Assembly: GCA_002450095.1 (NCBI GenBank)
Contig: DJYK01000001.1
Coordinates: 45,222-109,221, forward strand
DNA length: 64,000 nt
Direction: 5' to 3'
Origin: Mageeibacillus sp. UBA6980
GTDB lineage: Bacteria > Bacillota > Clostridia > Saccharofermentanales > Saccharofermentanaceae
A model generated the notes under the pieces. The model did no database searches and was not told the origin of the DNA. It saw nothing but the letters and a program-made list of their open reading frames with translations. Positions within the stretch are counted from its first letter, which is position 1. Every line of letters starts with the position of its first letter. This document shows, in pieces, positions 8,791-16,247 of this stretch. The position numbers and the translations under genes were made by a program.

Positions 8791-10749
8791 ATGAATAAGT
8801 TTATAAAAAAGGCTGTAGCAACAATAATCACCGCGAGCGCAATGCTCGCGGTGTTCTCGGTTAATCCGGCATTTACCGGCATCTTTGTATATGCGGATGC
8901 CGAAGGTTCGGTCGAGAACGTAAATACATGGGGGAACGGTGGACAGATAACCATAGATCTTTCGGGTTGTTCCGGATACGGAACTATCGAGGTCGTGGTC
9001 GAATTCGAAGGCAGCGTAACATCGGCTTCAGGCTGGGGTTTTGATTCCTACGAGGTATCAGGCAACCGTGTAACCGCGACGGTCTCCTCATCCGGAGCCA
9101 ATTCATGGGCATTCGACGGTAATGTCGGGATACAGGTCGACGGTCAGGAGATAACCGATGCCGAATTGATCTCTGTCACGGGATCCGGAACGGCATCATC
9201 TTCTTCCGGCAATACGGGTAACGGAGATGCCGGTCAGGGGGAGCCTTCGGAAGGGCGCACGGAAACCGTTGATTATTCCGGCATCGAGCTCGTTCAGGGA
9301 GACGACTGGCTTACGACCGACGGTGACAGGATAGTCGACATGAACGGCACAGAGGTCTGGCTTACGGGCTGCAACTGGTTCGGGTATAACACGGGAAGCA
9401 ATATTTTCGACGGGGTGTGGGCCTGCAATATGAGGGAGGCTCTCGAGTCCATTGCCGACCACGGCTTTAATCTTCTGAGGATCCCGATGTCGGCCGAGCT
9501 TCTTCTTCAGTGGAAGAACGGCGAGTATCCCGAGGCCAATTACAACCATGCATATAATGCGGAGCTCGAGTCCATGAACTCGCTCGAGATATTCGATTAC
9601 GCCCTGGATATACTCGCGGCGAACGGAGTCAAGGTAATGATCGATATCCATTCTCTCCCGACCGATGCGATGGGACATAACCTGCCTTTGTGGTACACGG
9701 ATGAGTTTACGGTTGACGACTTCTATGAAGCTCTCGACTGGCTCTCGGCGAGGTATGCCGATAACGATACCATAATAGCCTACGACCTTAAGAACGAGCC
9801 ACACGGCAAGGCCTCCGAGCCCGATCATGCGATCTGGAACGATTCCGAGGATGAGAATAACTGGAGGTTCGTTGCCGAGACGGCGGGCAATATAATCCTC
9901 GACAATAACCCTCACGCCTTGATCGTAATAGAGGGTATTCAGATATATCCCATAGATCCGTCTTCCAATAACTTCACGTCGACGAACGACGAGGATTACT
10001 ACAACTCCTGGTGGGGCGGCAACTTAAGAGCGGTTGCCGATTACCCGATCGACTTCGGTTCGCCCGAACGCAATGCACAGGTCGTCTATTCTCCTCACGA
10101 TTACGGCCCCGCAGTCTATGCGCAGCCGTGGTTCGAGGGCGGTTTTACATACGAGTCCCTGTACGAAGACTACTGGCACGATGCATGGCTCTATATAGAT
10201 GAAGAAGGTATAGCGCCGCTTCTCATCGGTGAGTGGGGCGGCTTCATGTCCGGAGACAACCTTACATGGATGACCTATATGCGTCAGCTGATCGCCGAGT
10301 ATCATCTGAATCATACATTCTGGTGCTTCAATGCCAATTCCGGGGATACCGGCGGCCTTGTGACCGACGACTTTGTAACTTGGGATCAGGAGAAATATGA
10401 GTTCGTAAGGGAAGTCCTCTGGCAGGATCAGGACGGAGCTTTTATCGGTCTCGACCATGTGATCGCCTTAGGTCAAAACGGCATATGTTTAAGTGATTAT
10501 TCCGGACTTGAGGCAGTTCCGGATCTCTCTTCCTCTGAAGGCACGGTCTCTTCTGAACATTCTGACGTTGTCGATCCTTCTTTGGAGAACGATCCCGCAG
10601 CTGCTGCCCTTAATGCCGGAACGCCTGAAGGCGGTTCATCTTCCGGAACCCTCGTTAAGGTCCTTCTCGGTACGGGTATCGGGATCTTGGTGATTGCAGG
10701 CGGATTTCTGTTTTATAAACTAGGTGTTAATTCTTCGCGTAAAAAGTAA
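8791..10749 (+). CDS. Secreted, membrane-anchored GH5 endoglucanase with N-terminal binding module
   Basis: A 652-residue exported glycoside hydrolase. Residues 1-36 are a signal peptide; residues 45-130 form a beta-rich module starting TWGNGG; a Ser/Gly linker follows; residues 165-535 are a GH5 catalytic domain with DIHS, the acid/base glutamate E336 in YDLKNEPHG and the nucleophile E481 in LLIGEWGGF. The tail holds a second linker and a transmembrane helix (about 623-643) with a basic end, so the enzyme sits on the outside of the membrane. No dockerin or sortase motif is present. The following secreted protein has the same TWGNGG module. Cellulose or mixed-linkage glucan is the likely substrate; the subfamily (perhaps GH5_1) is not certain. 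The ribosome site is weak. Confidence 0.9.
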   Translation: MNKFIKKAVATIITASAMLAVFSVNPAFTGIFVYADAEGSVENVNTWGNGGQITIDLSGCSGYGTIEVVVEFEGSVTSASGWGFDSYEVSGNRVTATVSSSGANSWAFDGNVGIQVDGQEITDAELISVTGSGTASSSSGNTGNGDAGQGEPSEGRTETVDYSGIELVQGDDWLTTDGDRIVDMNGTEVWLTGCNWFGYNTGSNIFDGVWACNMREALESIADHGFNLLRIPMSAELLLQWKNGEYPEANYNHAYNAELESMNSLEIFDYALDILAANGVKVMIDIHSLPTDAMGHNLPLWYTDEFTVDDFYEALDWLSARYADNDTIIAYDLKNEPHGKASEPDHAIWNDSEDENNWRFVAETAGNIILDNNPHALIVIEGIQIYPIDPSSNNFTSTNDEDYYNSWWGGNLRAVADYPIDFGSPERNAQVVYSPHDYGPAVYAQPWFEGGFTYESLYEDYWHDAWLYIDEEGIAPLLIGEWGGFMSGDNLTWMTYMRQLIAEYHLNHTFWCFNANSGDTGGLVTDDFVTWDQEKYEFVREVLWQDQDGAFIGLDHVIALGQNGICLSDYSGLEAVPDLSSSEGTVSSEHSDVVDPSLENDPAAAALNAGTPEGGSSSGTLVKVLLGTGIGILVIAGGFLFYKLGVNSSRKK

Positions 10750-10766
10750 ATATCAAAGCGGTTTAA

Positions 10767-10795
10767 TTGAAAACGGGTAACGGGGTTCGTATAAT
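10767..10795 (+). promoter_or_regulatory. Sigma-A-type promoter for the CBM-like membrane protein operon
   Basis: TTGAAA (10767-10772), exactly 17 bases, then TATAAT (10790-10795), about 56 bases before the start of the next gene. It separates the cellulase transcript from the following genes. Confidence 0.75.
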
Positions 10796-10853
10796 TTTAT
10801 TATAAATAATATAAATAACTCGTCTTCGAAGTTTTTGGGAGGCTTAAGATTTG

Positions 10854-12338
10854 ATGTCCAGAACCATTTCTAGATGTTATGCATTTTTGGTTGCAGTTGT
10901 ATTTGCTTGTGTAGTCCTGATAGGGAATACGATTCCCGTAAATGCTGCTGCGAGCGTTGTTGTAGGTGACAGAAGAACCTGGGGCAACGGCGGAATGGTC
11001 GGAATTCAGATATCTAACGGTGTTCAGGGTGAGACGGTTACGGTTACGGTCAACGTGAGCGGCACTCTTACGAACGCTTCGAGCACTGCGGGAAGTGCAT
11101 CTTTCTCCGGTAACACGATAACGGTCGTAGCTAATACATATAATCTCTATTGGCTCGGGGTCAGTTTCACGGGTGAGAATCTTACAGGTTCGCCGTCCGT
11201 AAATATATCGATCTCCGGAGGAGCAACTCCCACACCGGAACCCGCGACGCCTACTCCGGTGCCTCCGACGGTCGCACCTACGTCAGCACCCGTTCAGCCG
11301 ACGGCTGCTCCGGTGCAGCCAACATCGGCTCCTGCTCAGGTGACACCTACATCGGCGCCTGCTCCCGTTAACCCGGACCCTGCGGTTCCTGCTTCCACAA
11401 CTGCGGCTACACAGGCTCCTGCTCAGGCAGCTGATCCGGCTGTTGTTCAGCCCGATCCCGGTGTTCCCGCTGCCGTTCAGCCGGCACCTGCAGGAGGCGG
11501 AGAAGTGGCTCCTGCTCCTGTCGTTGCTCCTGAACAGGTTCCCACAGCCGATACCGTTCCCGCAACCGAACCGGTTGAGGCGGTTCCTGTCGTTAACAAC
11601 GATAACAGTAACAGCGGCAACGGCGGAAATAACAATGCGCAGGCAACTGCTCCCGCCGATGAGGAGACTGAACCTGTAGATACTCCCGAGACAGAGCCGA
11701 CTGAAGAGACGACGGTTCCGATCGTAATCATGGATGCCGAGGGTAATCTTATAACCGTAACTCCCACGCCTACACCTTTCCCTATGATGAGTGCGGGCAA
11801 TCTTACATTTAACAACCGCGAAGTCGTATTTCCTTGGAAAGCGGTACTGATCAGCCTCTTTGTGATCGCCGTTCTCGGAACGAGATATGCACTGTTGAAG
11901 ATGAGAGGTCTTCGCGGATCATCTCTTGCATTGGAATTTATCCCCGGTGTATCGGATATTGCAGATAAACTTTCCCGCAGGGGCACCAAGATCGAGCAGC
12001 CCGTTCAAACTAAGAAGAACGATTATTCGACATCGACTTCCGCGAGAGCCGCTGAGGCAGCGCGTGAGGCACAGCAGGCCAGAGCGGAGTTAGCACAGGC
12101 AGCAAGGGAAAGAGCGGCGGCAGCCTCAACTGAAAGCGCCAACGGACTTAAGGCTCCGGTAAAGAGACCTTCATATGCAAGTATCAATCGCACTTCCGGG
12201 GTTCCTTCAGCTTCGGCAGGCGCGACCTCTCCTTCTGCCGGCAGTGCCGACAGACCTGTAAGCCGTCCGTCACCGTTTAAGAAGCCGGAATCAACCGGCC
12301 CGAGTGTTGATCCCAAGGATATAACCGGAGAAGGATAA
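10854..12338 (+). CDS. Membrane protein with extracellular binding-type module and disordered cytoplasmic tail
   Basis: A 494-residue protein with a signal peptide (1-32), a beta-rich module beginning TWGNGG (about 40-123) that resembles the N-terminal module of the upstream cellulase, a long Pro/Thr/Ala/Gln linker (about 125-325), one transmembrane helix (about 330-350) and a cytoplasmic tail of about 140 residues. The tail has an Ala/Arg/Glu-rich helix and the motifs NGLKAPVKRP and SPFKKPE, which recur in the protein encoded at 12574. The start may be TTG at 10851 or ATG at 10854; GGGAGG lies 9 and 12 bases upstream. It probably binds polysaccharide outside and a partner inside. No known family is claimed. 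Confidence 0.85.
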   Translation: MSRTISRCYAFLVAVVFACVVLIGNTIPVNAAASVVVGDRRTWGNGGMVGIQISNGVQGETVTVTVNVSGTLTNASSTAGSASFSGNTITVVANTYNLYWLGVSFTGENLTGSPSVNISISGGATPTPEPATPTPVPPTVAPTSAPVQPTAAPVQPTSAPAQVTPTSAPAPVNPDPAVPASTTAATQAPAQAADPAVVQPDPGVPAAVQPAPAGGGEVAPAPVVAPEQVPTADTVPATEPVEAVPVVNNDNSNSGNGGNNNAQATAPADEETEPVDTPETEPTEETTVPIVIMDAEGNLITVTPTPTPFPMMSAGNLTFNNREVVFPWKAVLISLFVIAVLGTRYALLKMRGLRGSSLALEFIPGVSDIADKLSRRGTKIEQPVQTKKNDYSTSTSARAAEAAREAQQARAELAQAARERAAAASTESANGLKAPVKRPSYASINRTSGVPSASAGATSPSAGSADRPVSRPSPFKKPESTGPSVDPKDITGEG

Positions 12339-12517
12339 TGGGTCTCAAGGATATCTTCGCGAAGTTTTCCGGAAAGGATAAGAAGGCAGAGGATGTATCC
12401 GATGAGGATAAGCCCGTAGTGGTCAACGGTTATCTTCAGACGTCGAATACCAAAGTAATCCGTCCCGTGTACTCGAACACGGCAGAAGGAAGAAAAGCCC
12501 GTAAAAATGATTCTTAA
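12338..12517 (+). CDS. Small basic/acidic protein, translationally coupled (59 aa)
   Basis: The ATG overlaps the stop of the preceding gene (TAATG) and follows a GGAG at proper spacing, so it is probably translated by coupling. The product begins MGLKDIFAKFSGKDKKAED, has a central VVVNGYLQT strand and ends basic (GRKARKNDS). The N-terminus could form an amphipathic helix lying on the membrane. No family is recognised. It belongs to the same transcript as the CBM-like membrane protein and shares an R-P-V element with its tail. Confidence 0.7.
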   Translation: MGLKDIFAKFSGKDKKAEDVSDEDKPVVVNGYLQTSNTKVIRPVYSNTAEGRKARKNDS

Positions 12518-12532
12518 AACCAACTAATGCTG

Positions 12533-12538
12533 TATAAT
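12533..12538 (+). promoter_or_regulatory. -10 box for the repeat-rich protein gene
   Basis: A perfect TATAAT lies 36 bases before the proposed GTG start at 12574 (and 18 bases before an alternative GTG at 12556). The -35 is weak (TTCTTA, 16-base spacer). Confidence 0.45.
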
Positions 12539-12573
12539 AGATATATAGTATTCAAGTGAGGTTGTATTCGAAC

Positions 12574-13800
12574 GTGATTAGCAGCGGAACCCCTGAAAGA
12601 AGAAAACCGGTACCGAGAGTTCCAAGGGCCGGGCGAGACAACAAGTCGACGATGAATCGCCCCGATTCTTCGAGCCTTAACTCCAATGCTGAAGCTACTG
12701 CCGCAGCCAAGCTTTTCGCGATGAAGCAGGCGGAAGAGCAGGAATTCAAGCCTGCGATAGCAACCGGGTTCATTCCTCCCGTTGTCGAGAAGTCTTCTTA
12801 TGAAGAAGATCATGTATCTCCCTTTAAGGCCGCTCCCAAGGCTCCGATCAAGCGCCCGAAGGGTATTTCGAATGTTGCATTAGGTCAGGAGGAAGAAGTC
12901 AGGGAGACCGAGGCGGCTCCTGTTGATGACGCCCCTCAGATAGCAAGGTTTATACCGATCCCTGTTGTCGAGACACCTAAGTCTCCTTTTGCTCCCATAG
13001 GACAGAATAACAATTCCGCGAACGGGCTTAAGGCTCCGATCAAGCGTCCGAAGGGTATTTCGAATGTTGCATTAGGTCAGGAGGAAGAAGTCAGGGAGAC
13101 CGAGGCGGCTCCTGTTGATGACGCCCCTCAGATAGCAAGGTTTATACCGATCCCTGTTGTCGAGACACCTAAGTCTCCTTTTGCTCCCATAGGACAGAAT
13201 AACAATTCCGCGAACGGGCTTAAGGCTCCGATCAAGCGTCCGCCGTCGGCTTCCGTAAACCACGCGGCGGCTATGAAGGAAGAGGAAGAGAAGGCTCAGA
13301 AGGCCGCATCTTCTCCGTTTAAGAAGGCTCCGTCACAGGAACCCGCGAACAGGCCCGTCAAGACTTCGGAGAAGACTTTTATTCCGCTTGCACCCGTACC
13401 GTTCTATGAGAAACCCGTAGCCAATCCTTTTGCGGCCGCTCCGGCATCAAAGACTTCTGTCGAACAGGAACCCTATGGTAGCACGGCGGTTAAGAAGCCT
13501 GTCTGGACAACCGCTGCGTATACATCAGATAACAAGATAGATGCGTTCAAGCATAATGTTGCTCCCGTTGAGAAGGAGAGCGAAGAGCCCGAGATCCCGG
13601 TATCAGGATCCGCGGCAGAGACTTTTGAGAGCACTTCCGACAATTCTTCCGAGGTAACAGATACCAGACCCATCTGGGAGAGAAGTCCCATAGAGAATAT
13701 CGAGGAGATTATCGAAGAGGAAGATGCTTCCAACTCCGGCGGTGAGAAGAAGTCGAGATTGGACAGGATCATGGACGGATTGAATCGTCCTCTGTTCTGA
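12574..13800 (+). CDS. Disordered repeat protein with KAPIKRP motifs
   Basis: A roughly 408-residue soluble, Pro/Ala/Lys/Glu-rich protein with no signal peptide or transmembrane helix. The core holds two almost identical 64-residue repeats starting APIKRPKGISNVALG, followed by a third partial copy. Short motifs KAPIKRP (three times), SPFKK and NGLKAP match those in the cytoplasmic tail of the membrane protein at 10854. The C-terminus is acidic (EEIIEEEDAS) and ends in a basic segment SRLDRIMDGLNRPLF. I prefer GTG at 12574, because a GAGG lies 11 bases upstream and it gives a normal leader after the -10; GTG at 12556 is possible. Function unknown; a scaffold or adaptor for the membrane protein is an inference. 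Confidence 0.82.
   Translation: MISSGTPERRKPVPRVPRAGRDNKSTMNRPDSSSLNSNAEATAAAKLFAMKQAEEQEFKPAIATGFIPPVVEKSSYEEDHVSPFKAAPKAPIKRPKGISNVALGQEEEVRETEAAPVDDAPQIARFIPIPVVETPKSPFAPIGQNNNSANGLKAPIKRPKGISNVALGQEEEVRETEAAPVDDAPQIARFIPIPVVETPKSPFAPIGQNNNSANGLKAPIKRPPSASVNHAAAMKEEEEKAQKAASSPFKKAPSQEPANRPVKTSEKTFIPLAPVPFYEKPVANPFAAAPASKTSVEQEPYGSTAVKKPVWTTAAYTSDNKIDAFKHNVAPVEKESEEPEIPVSGSAAETFESTSDNSSEVTDTRPIWERSPIENIEEIIEEEDASNSGGEKKSRLDRIMDGLNRPLF
12841..13224 (+). repeat. Two tandem 192-bp direct repeats within a gene
   Basis: Copy 1 is 12841-13032 and copy 2 is 13033-13224; by reading they differ at one base (C/T at base 15 of the unit). A third partial unit of about 19 bases begins at 13225. Each unit encodes 64 residues, keeps the frame, and must be a recent duplication or kept uniform by recombination. 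Confidence 0.95.
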
Positions 13801-13801
13801 T

Positions 13802-14563
13802 ATGAGCCGTATAGCGATAATTACCGGTGCTTCCTCCGGAATAGGGAAAGCGTTTGTCAAGGCGTTGCTTGAAGCTCCTGATTGTCCCGAGAGAATATGG
13901 ATAACCGCGAGAAGGCTCGACAGGCTCGAGCAGATGTCATCTTTATCAGATAAGATAATCCCCATCAAGGCCGATCTTCTGACGCATGAGGGAATAGAAG
14001 TCATAAAGTCAAAGCTCGCCTCTGAGAAGCCGGAAGTCGCCTTATTGGTAAACAGCGCCGGAATGGGTCGAAGAGGCAATATTGCCGATCGTGCATCCTC
14101 CGAGATCGAAGATGCCGTTAATCTTAACTGTATCTCTCTGTCGGTGTTATCAAGAGAAGTTCTTCCATATATGTCGTCCGGTTCAAGGATAATCAATATC
14201 GCATCCACTGCTGCGTTCCTGCCTCAACCGGGATTTACGGTATATGCAGCCTCGAAGTCATACGTAATATCATTTACCCGTGCGTTTGCACAGGAACTTA
14301 AAGGTACCGGTATCAAGGTTACAGCCGTTTGCCCCGGTCCCGTAAATACTGAATTCAACAGTTTGGCGACCGACGGTGCTTCATCCGAATTCACGGGATT
14401 CCGTAAGCTTGTAGCCGCAGATGCGGATAAGCTTGCCGCAGCCTCTCTTAAGGCATCCCGCAGAGGACGAGTTATGTTCGTCTACGGATTTTTCCAGAAG
14501 GCGCTTCACGTCGCATCGAAGTTGATCCCTGTCGGGCTGTTCCTTAAGATATTCTACAGATAA
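13802..14563 (+). CDS. Short-chain dehydrogenase/reductase
   Basis: A 253-residue Rossmann-fold oxidoreductase. The cofactor motif TGASSGIGKAF is at the N-terminus, NSAG follows (NNAG variant), and the catalytic Ser-Tyr-Lys are in IASTAA and YAASKSYV, followed by CPGPVNTEF. RR at the end of the second strand (ITARRLDRL) suggests NADPH. It starts one base after the previous stop and overlaps the next start by one base (TAATG), so it is in an operon with both neighbours or at least with the esterase-like gene. The substrate is unknown. Confidence 0.92.
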   Translation: MSRIAIITGASSGIGKAFVKALLEAPDCPERIWITARRLDRLEQMSSLSDKIIPIKADLLTHEGIEVIKSKLASEKPEVALLVNSAGMGRRGNIADRASSEIEDAVNLNCISLSVLSREVLPYMSSGSRIINIASTAAFLPQPGFTVYAASKSYVISFTRAFAQELKGTGIKVTAVCPGPVNTEFNSLATDGASSEFTGFRKLVAADADKLAAASLKASRRGRVMFVYGFFQKALHVASKLIPVGLFLKIFYR

Positions 14564-15756
14564 TGAAACTTAACGGCATATTCAAGGACAACATGGTTTT
14601 TCAGGCCGGGCGGAAGATCCGTGTATTCGGAATCTGTGATCCCGGCGATGCTATCAGTGTAAAATTGATCGACCAAGGTCTTATAATCTCTGAGTCTTCG
14701 TGCAACAGTAATGACGGATCATTTCTCGTCGAACTTCCTCCCCGGGACTACGGCGGACCGTACTCGGTTCGGATCTTTTCCGGGAACAGTGAACCTGTGA
14801 TCTTAAACAATATCTATATAGGCGAGGTCTGGCTTGCAGGCGGACAGAGCAATATGGAGTATCCGCTAGGAAGATCCGACAATGCCAAAGATGTAATTGC
14901 ATCGTGTCCCGCGACGAATATTCATTTTTACAAGGTCCCCGTAACGGATAAGTACGATGCCGATACCGAAGACGGCAGTTCGTGGGTTCTGATCGACAAT
15001 GAAACGTGCTATGACATGAGCGCGATTGCTTTCTATTTTGCCCGTATCCTGGAAGAGCATTTGGAAGACGCTCATATAGGCATCATAGGCTGTTACCTTG
15101 GAGGTACATCCATATCGTGCTGGCAGTCCCGGTCTTCGCTCGAGCGAACCTCTGAAGGAAGAGTATTCATAGACGAATACGAATTGAAATGCCGCAACCG
15201 GAGTTCTAGTGAAGAGTATATTGAGGCTGAGAAAGAATATGCCGCGTCAGTCGAAGAATATGAGAACAGGGTGAAAGAGGCACTGTCTATTGATCCATTC
15301 ATGACTTATCTCGAGGCGGATCAGCGAGTCGGAGCAGGTCCGTGGCCGCCCCCGGTCACTCCTCTGTCTATACGGCATCCCGGGTCGTTCTTTGACGGCA
15401 TGGTATCGAGGATCTCGCCATTTTCAATTAGAGGTGTCATCTTCTATCAGGGCGAAGAGGATTCGGCTGAACACAGCAGCGAATATGCCGTTGTATTCAG
15501 AACACTCATCGAAGAGTGGCGCGATGTGTTTATGGATGAATATCTTCCGTTTATCTTCTGCAAACTCCCCGAGTTTATTGAAGGTGATATGAATTGGGAT
15601 TCGCTTCAAAGACAGCAGGAGATCGTGGCCGATACGGTTCCCGGTGTTTATATGGCCGATCTTAAAGGACTCGGTGAGATCGGTAACGTTCATCCGTCGG
15701 ATAAGAGGTCTCCCGGCCTGATGCTCGTCGATATCGCATTGAAAAACATATATTGA
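14563..15756 (+). CDS. Sialate O-acetylesterase-like SGNH hydrolase
   Basis: A 397-residue protein of the SASA family. It begins LNGIFKDNMVFQ, the N-terminal beta domain of the family, then AGGQSNMEYPLG with the nucleophile serine, GCYLGGTSISCWQSR, IFYQGEEDS and a C-terminal NVHPSDKRSPG with the catalytic histidine. There is no signal peptide, so it acts in the cytoplasm. It probably removes acetyl groups from sugars, in Clostridia often from xylan- or sialic-acid-derived oligosaccharides, which fits the nearby cellulase. ATG overlaps the stop of the SDR gene. Confidence 0.85.
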   Translation: MKLNGIFKDNMVFQAGRKIRVFGICDPGDAISVKLIDQGLIISESSCNSNDGSFLVELPPRDYGGPYSVRIFSGNSEPVILNNIYIGEVWLAGGQSNMEYPLGRSDNAKDVIASCPATNIHFYKVPVTDKYDADTEDGSSWVLIDNETCYDMSAIAFYFARILEEHLEDAHIGIIGCYLGGTSISCWQSRSSLERTSEGRVFIDEYELKCRNRSSSEEYIEAEKEYAASVEEYENRVKEALSIDPFMTYLEADQRVGAGPWPPPVTPLSIRHPGSFFDGMVSRISPFSIRGVIFYQGEEDSAEHSSEYAVVFRTLIEEWRDVFMDEYLPFIFCKLPEFIEGDMNWDSLQRQQEIVADTVPGVYMADLKGLGEIGNVHPSDKRSPGLMLVDIALKNIY

Positions 15757-15783
15757 TCCGTCCGGAAGGTCCGGCTGAGGCTT

Positions 15784-15980
15784 CGTTCGTAACGAAATTG
15801 CTTAATCTGAGATTCCGTCACGGAAAATCGGGTGATCTCGTACCGTTATTTGGAATATAGGAATTACGTTACGAGAAATCGGGATGTTCCGTAACCTATT
15901 TATATATATGGATATTCCGTCACAAATATGAGCTGTTTTCCGTGACGTTATTCTGAAATACGCGATTCCGTCACGAACGG
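15784..15980. repeat. Cluster of CGTNACG-core repeats in an intergenic gap
   Basis: The 290-base gap before the tRNA gene contains seven copies of a degenerate palindromic core CGTNAC(G): near 15788, 15816, 15868, 15891, 15919, 15941 and 15968. Several have flanks GATTCC upstream and AAATCGGG downstream (15811-15832 and 15861-15883). They face both ways. No reading frame is evident here. They could be a cluster of protein-binding sites, or the decay products of a short repeat element. Confidence 0.6.
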
Positions 15981-15999
15981 GGAGGGTGAGCGATAGTTA

Positions 16000-16029
16000 T
16001 TGATTGATCATAAGCCTTTGTGTTATACT
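16000..16029 (+). promoter_or_regulatory. Promoter of the tRNA-Thr gene
   Basis: TTGATT (16000-16005), 18 bases, TATACT (16024-16029), ending 17 bases before the mature tRNA. Confidence 0.7.
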
Positions 16030-16046
16030 TCTTAAGCTTTTGAAAT

Positions 16047-16122
16047 GCCTCTATAGCTCAGTAGGTAGAGCGCATCCATGGTAAGGATGAGGTCGCCGGT
16101 TCGATCCCGGCTGGAGGCTCCA
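16047..16122 (+). tRNA. tRNA-Thr, anticodon GGT
   Basis: A full cloverleaf can be drawn: seven-pair acceptor stem GCCTCTA/TGGAGGC with one G-U pair, D arm GCTC..GAGC, anticodon stem CATCC/GGATG with loop ATGGTAA (anticodon GGT, reading ACC and ACT), T arm GCCGG-TTCGATC-CCGGC, discriminator T and an encoded CCA end. The discriminator base T agrees with threonine tRNAs of Firmicutes. It is a lone tRNA gene. Confidence 0.97.
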
Positions 16123-16127
16123 GTTCT

Positions 16128-16204
16128 AATCCCACTTGTTCTTGGCGTCGGACAGTCCTCGGGGCAATGCCCCTGCGGAACTCGCAGAACAAGTGGGATT
16201 TTCA
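16128..16204 (+). terminator. Large inverted repeat after the tRNA (terminator-like)
   Basis: Perfect 15-base arms (16128-16142 and 16186-16200) enclose 43 bases that hold a further hairpin, GGGGCAATGCCCC (16160-16172). The right arm runs into TTTTC. It probably ends the tRNA transcript, but the length and the nested stem are more than a terminator needs. Confidence 0.6.
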
Positions 16205-16247
16205 CTTACCGCAACTTGCAGCACGGGTGTTGTTCGTGTTTAAGGGA

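Noticed and set aside
7812..8954. 380-codon minus-strand frame over paaK
   Set aside because: Antisense of a clear PaaK gene; the long length results from codon bias, and it has no recognisable domains.
9196..9915. Minus-strand frame over the cellulase
   Set aside because: Antisense of the GH5 domain, without any motif.
16047..16204. tRNA-Thr as integration site of an island
   Set aside because: No integrase gene and no repeat of the tRNA 3' end were noticed in the window; the genes on both sides look native.
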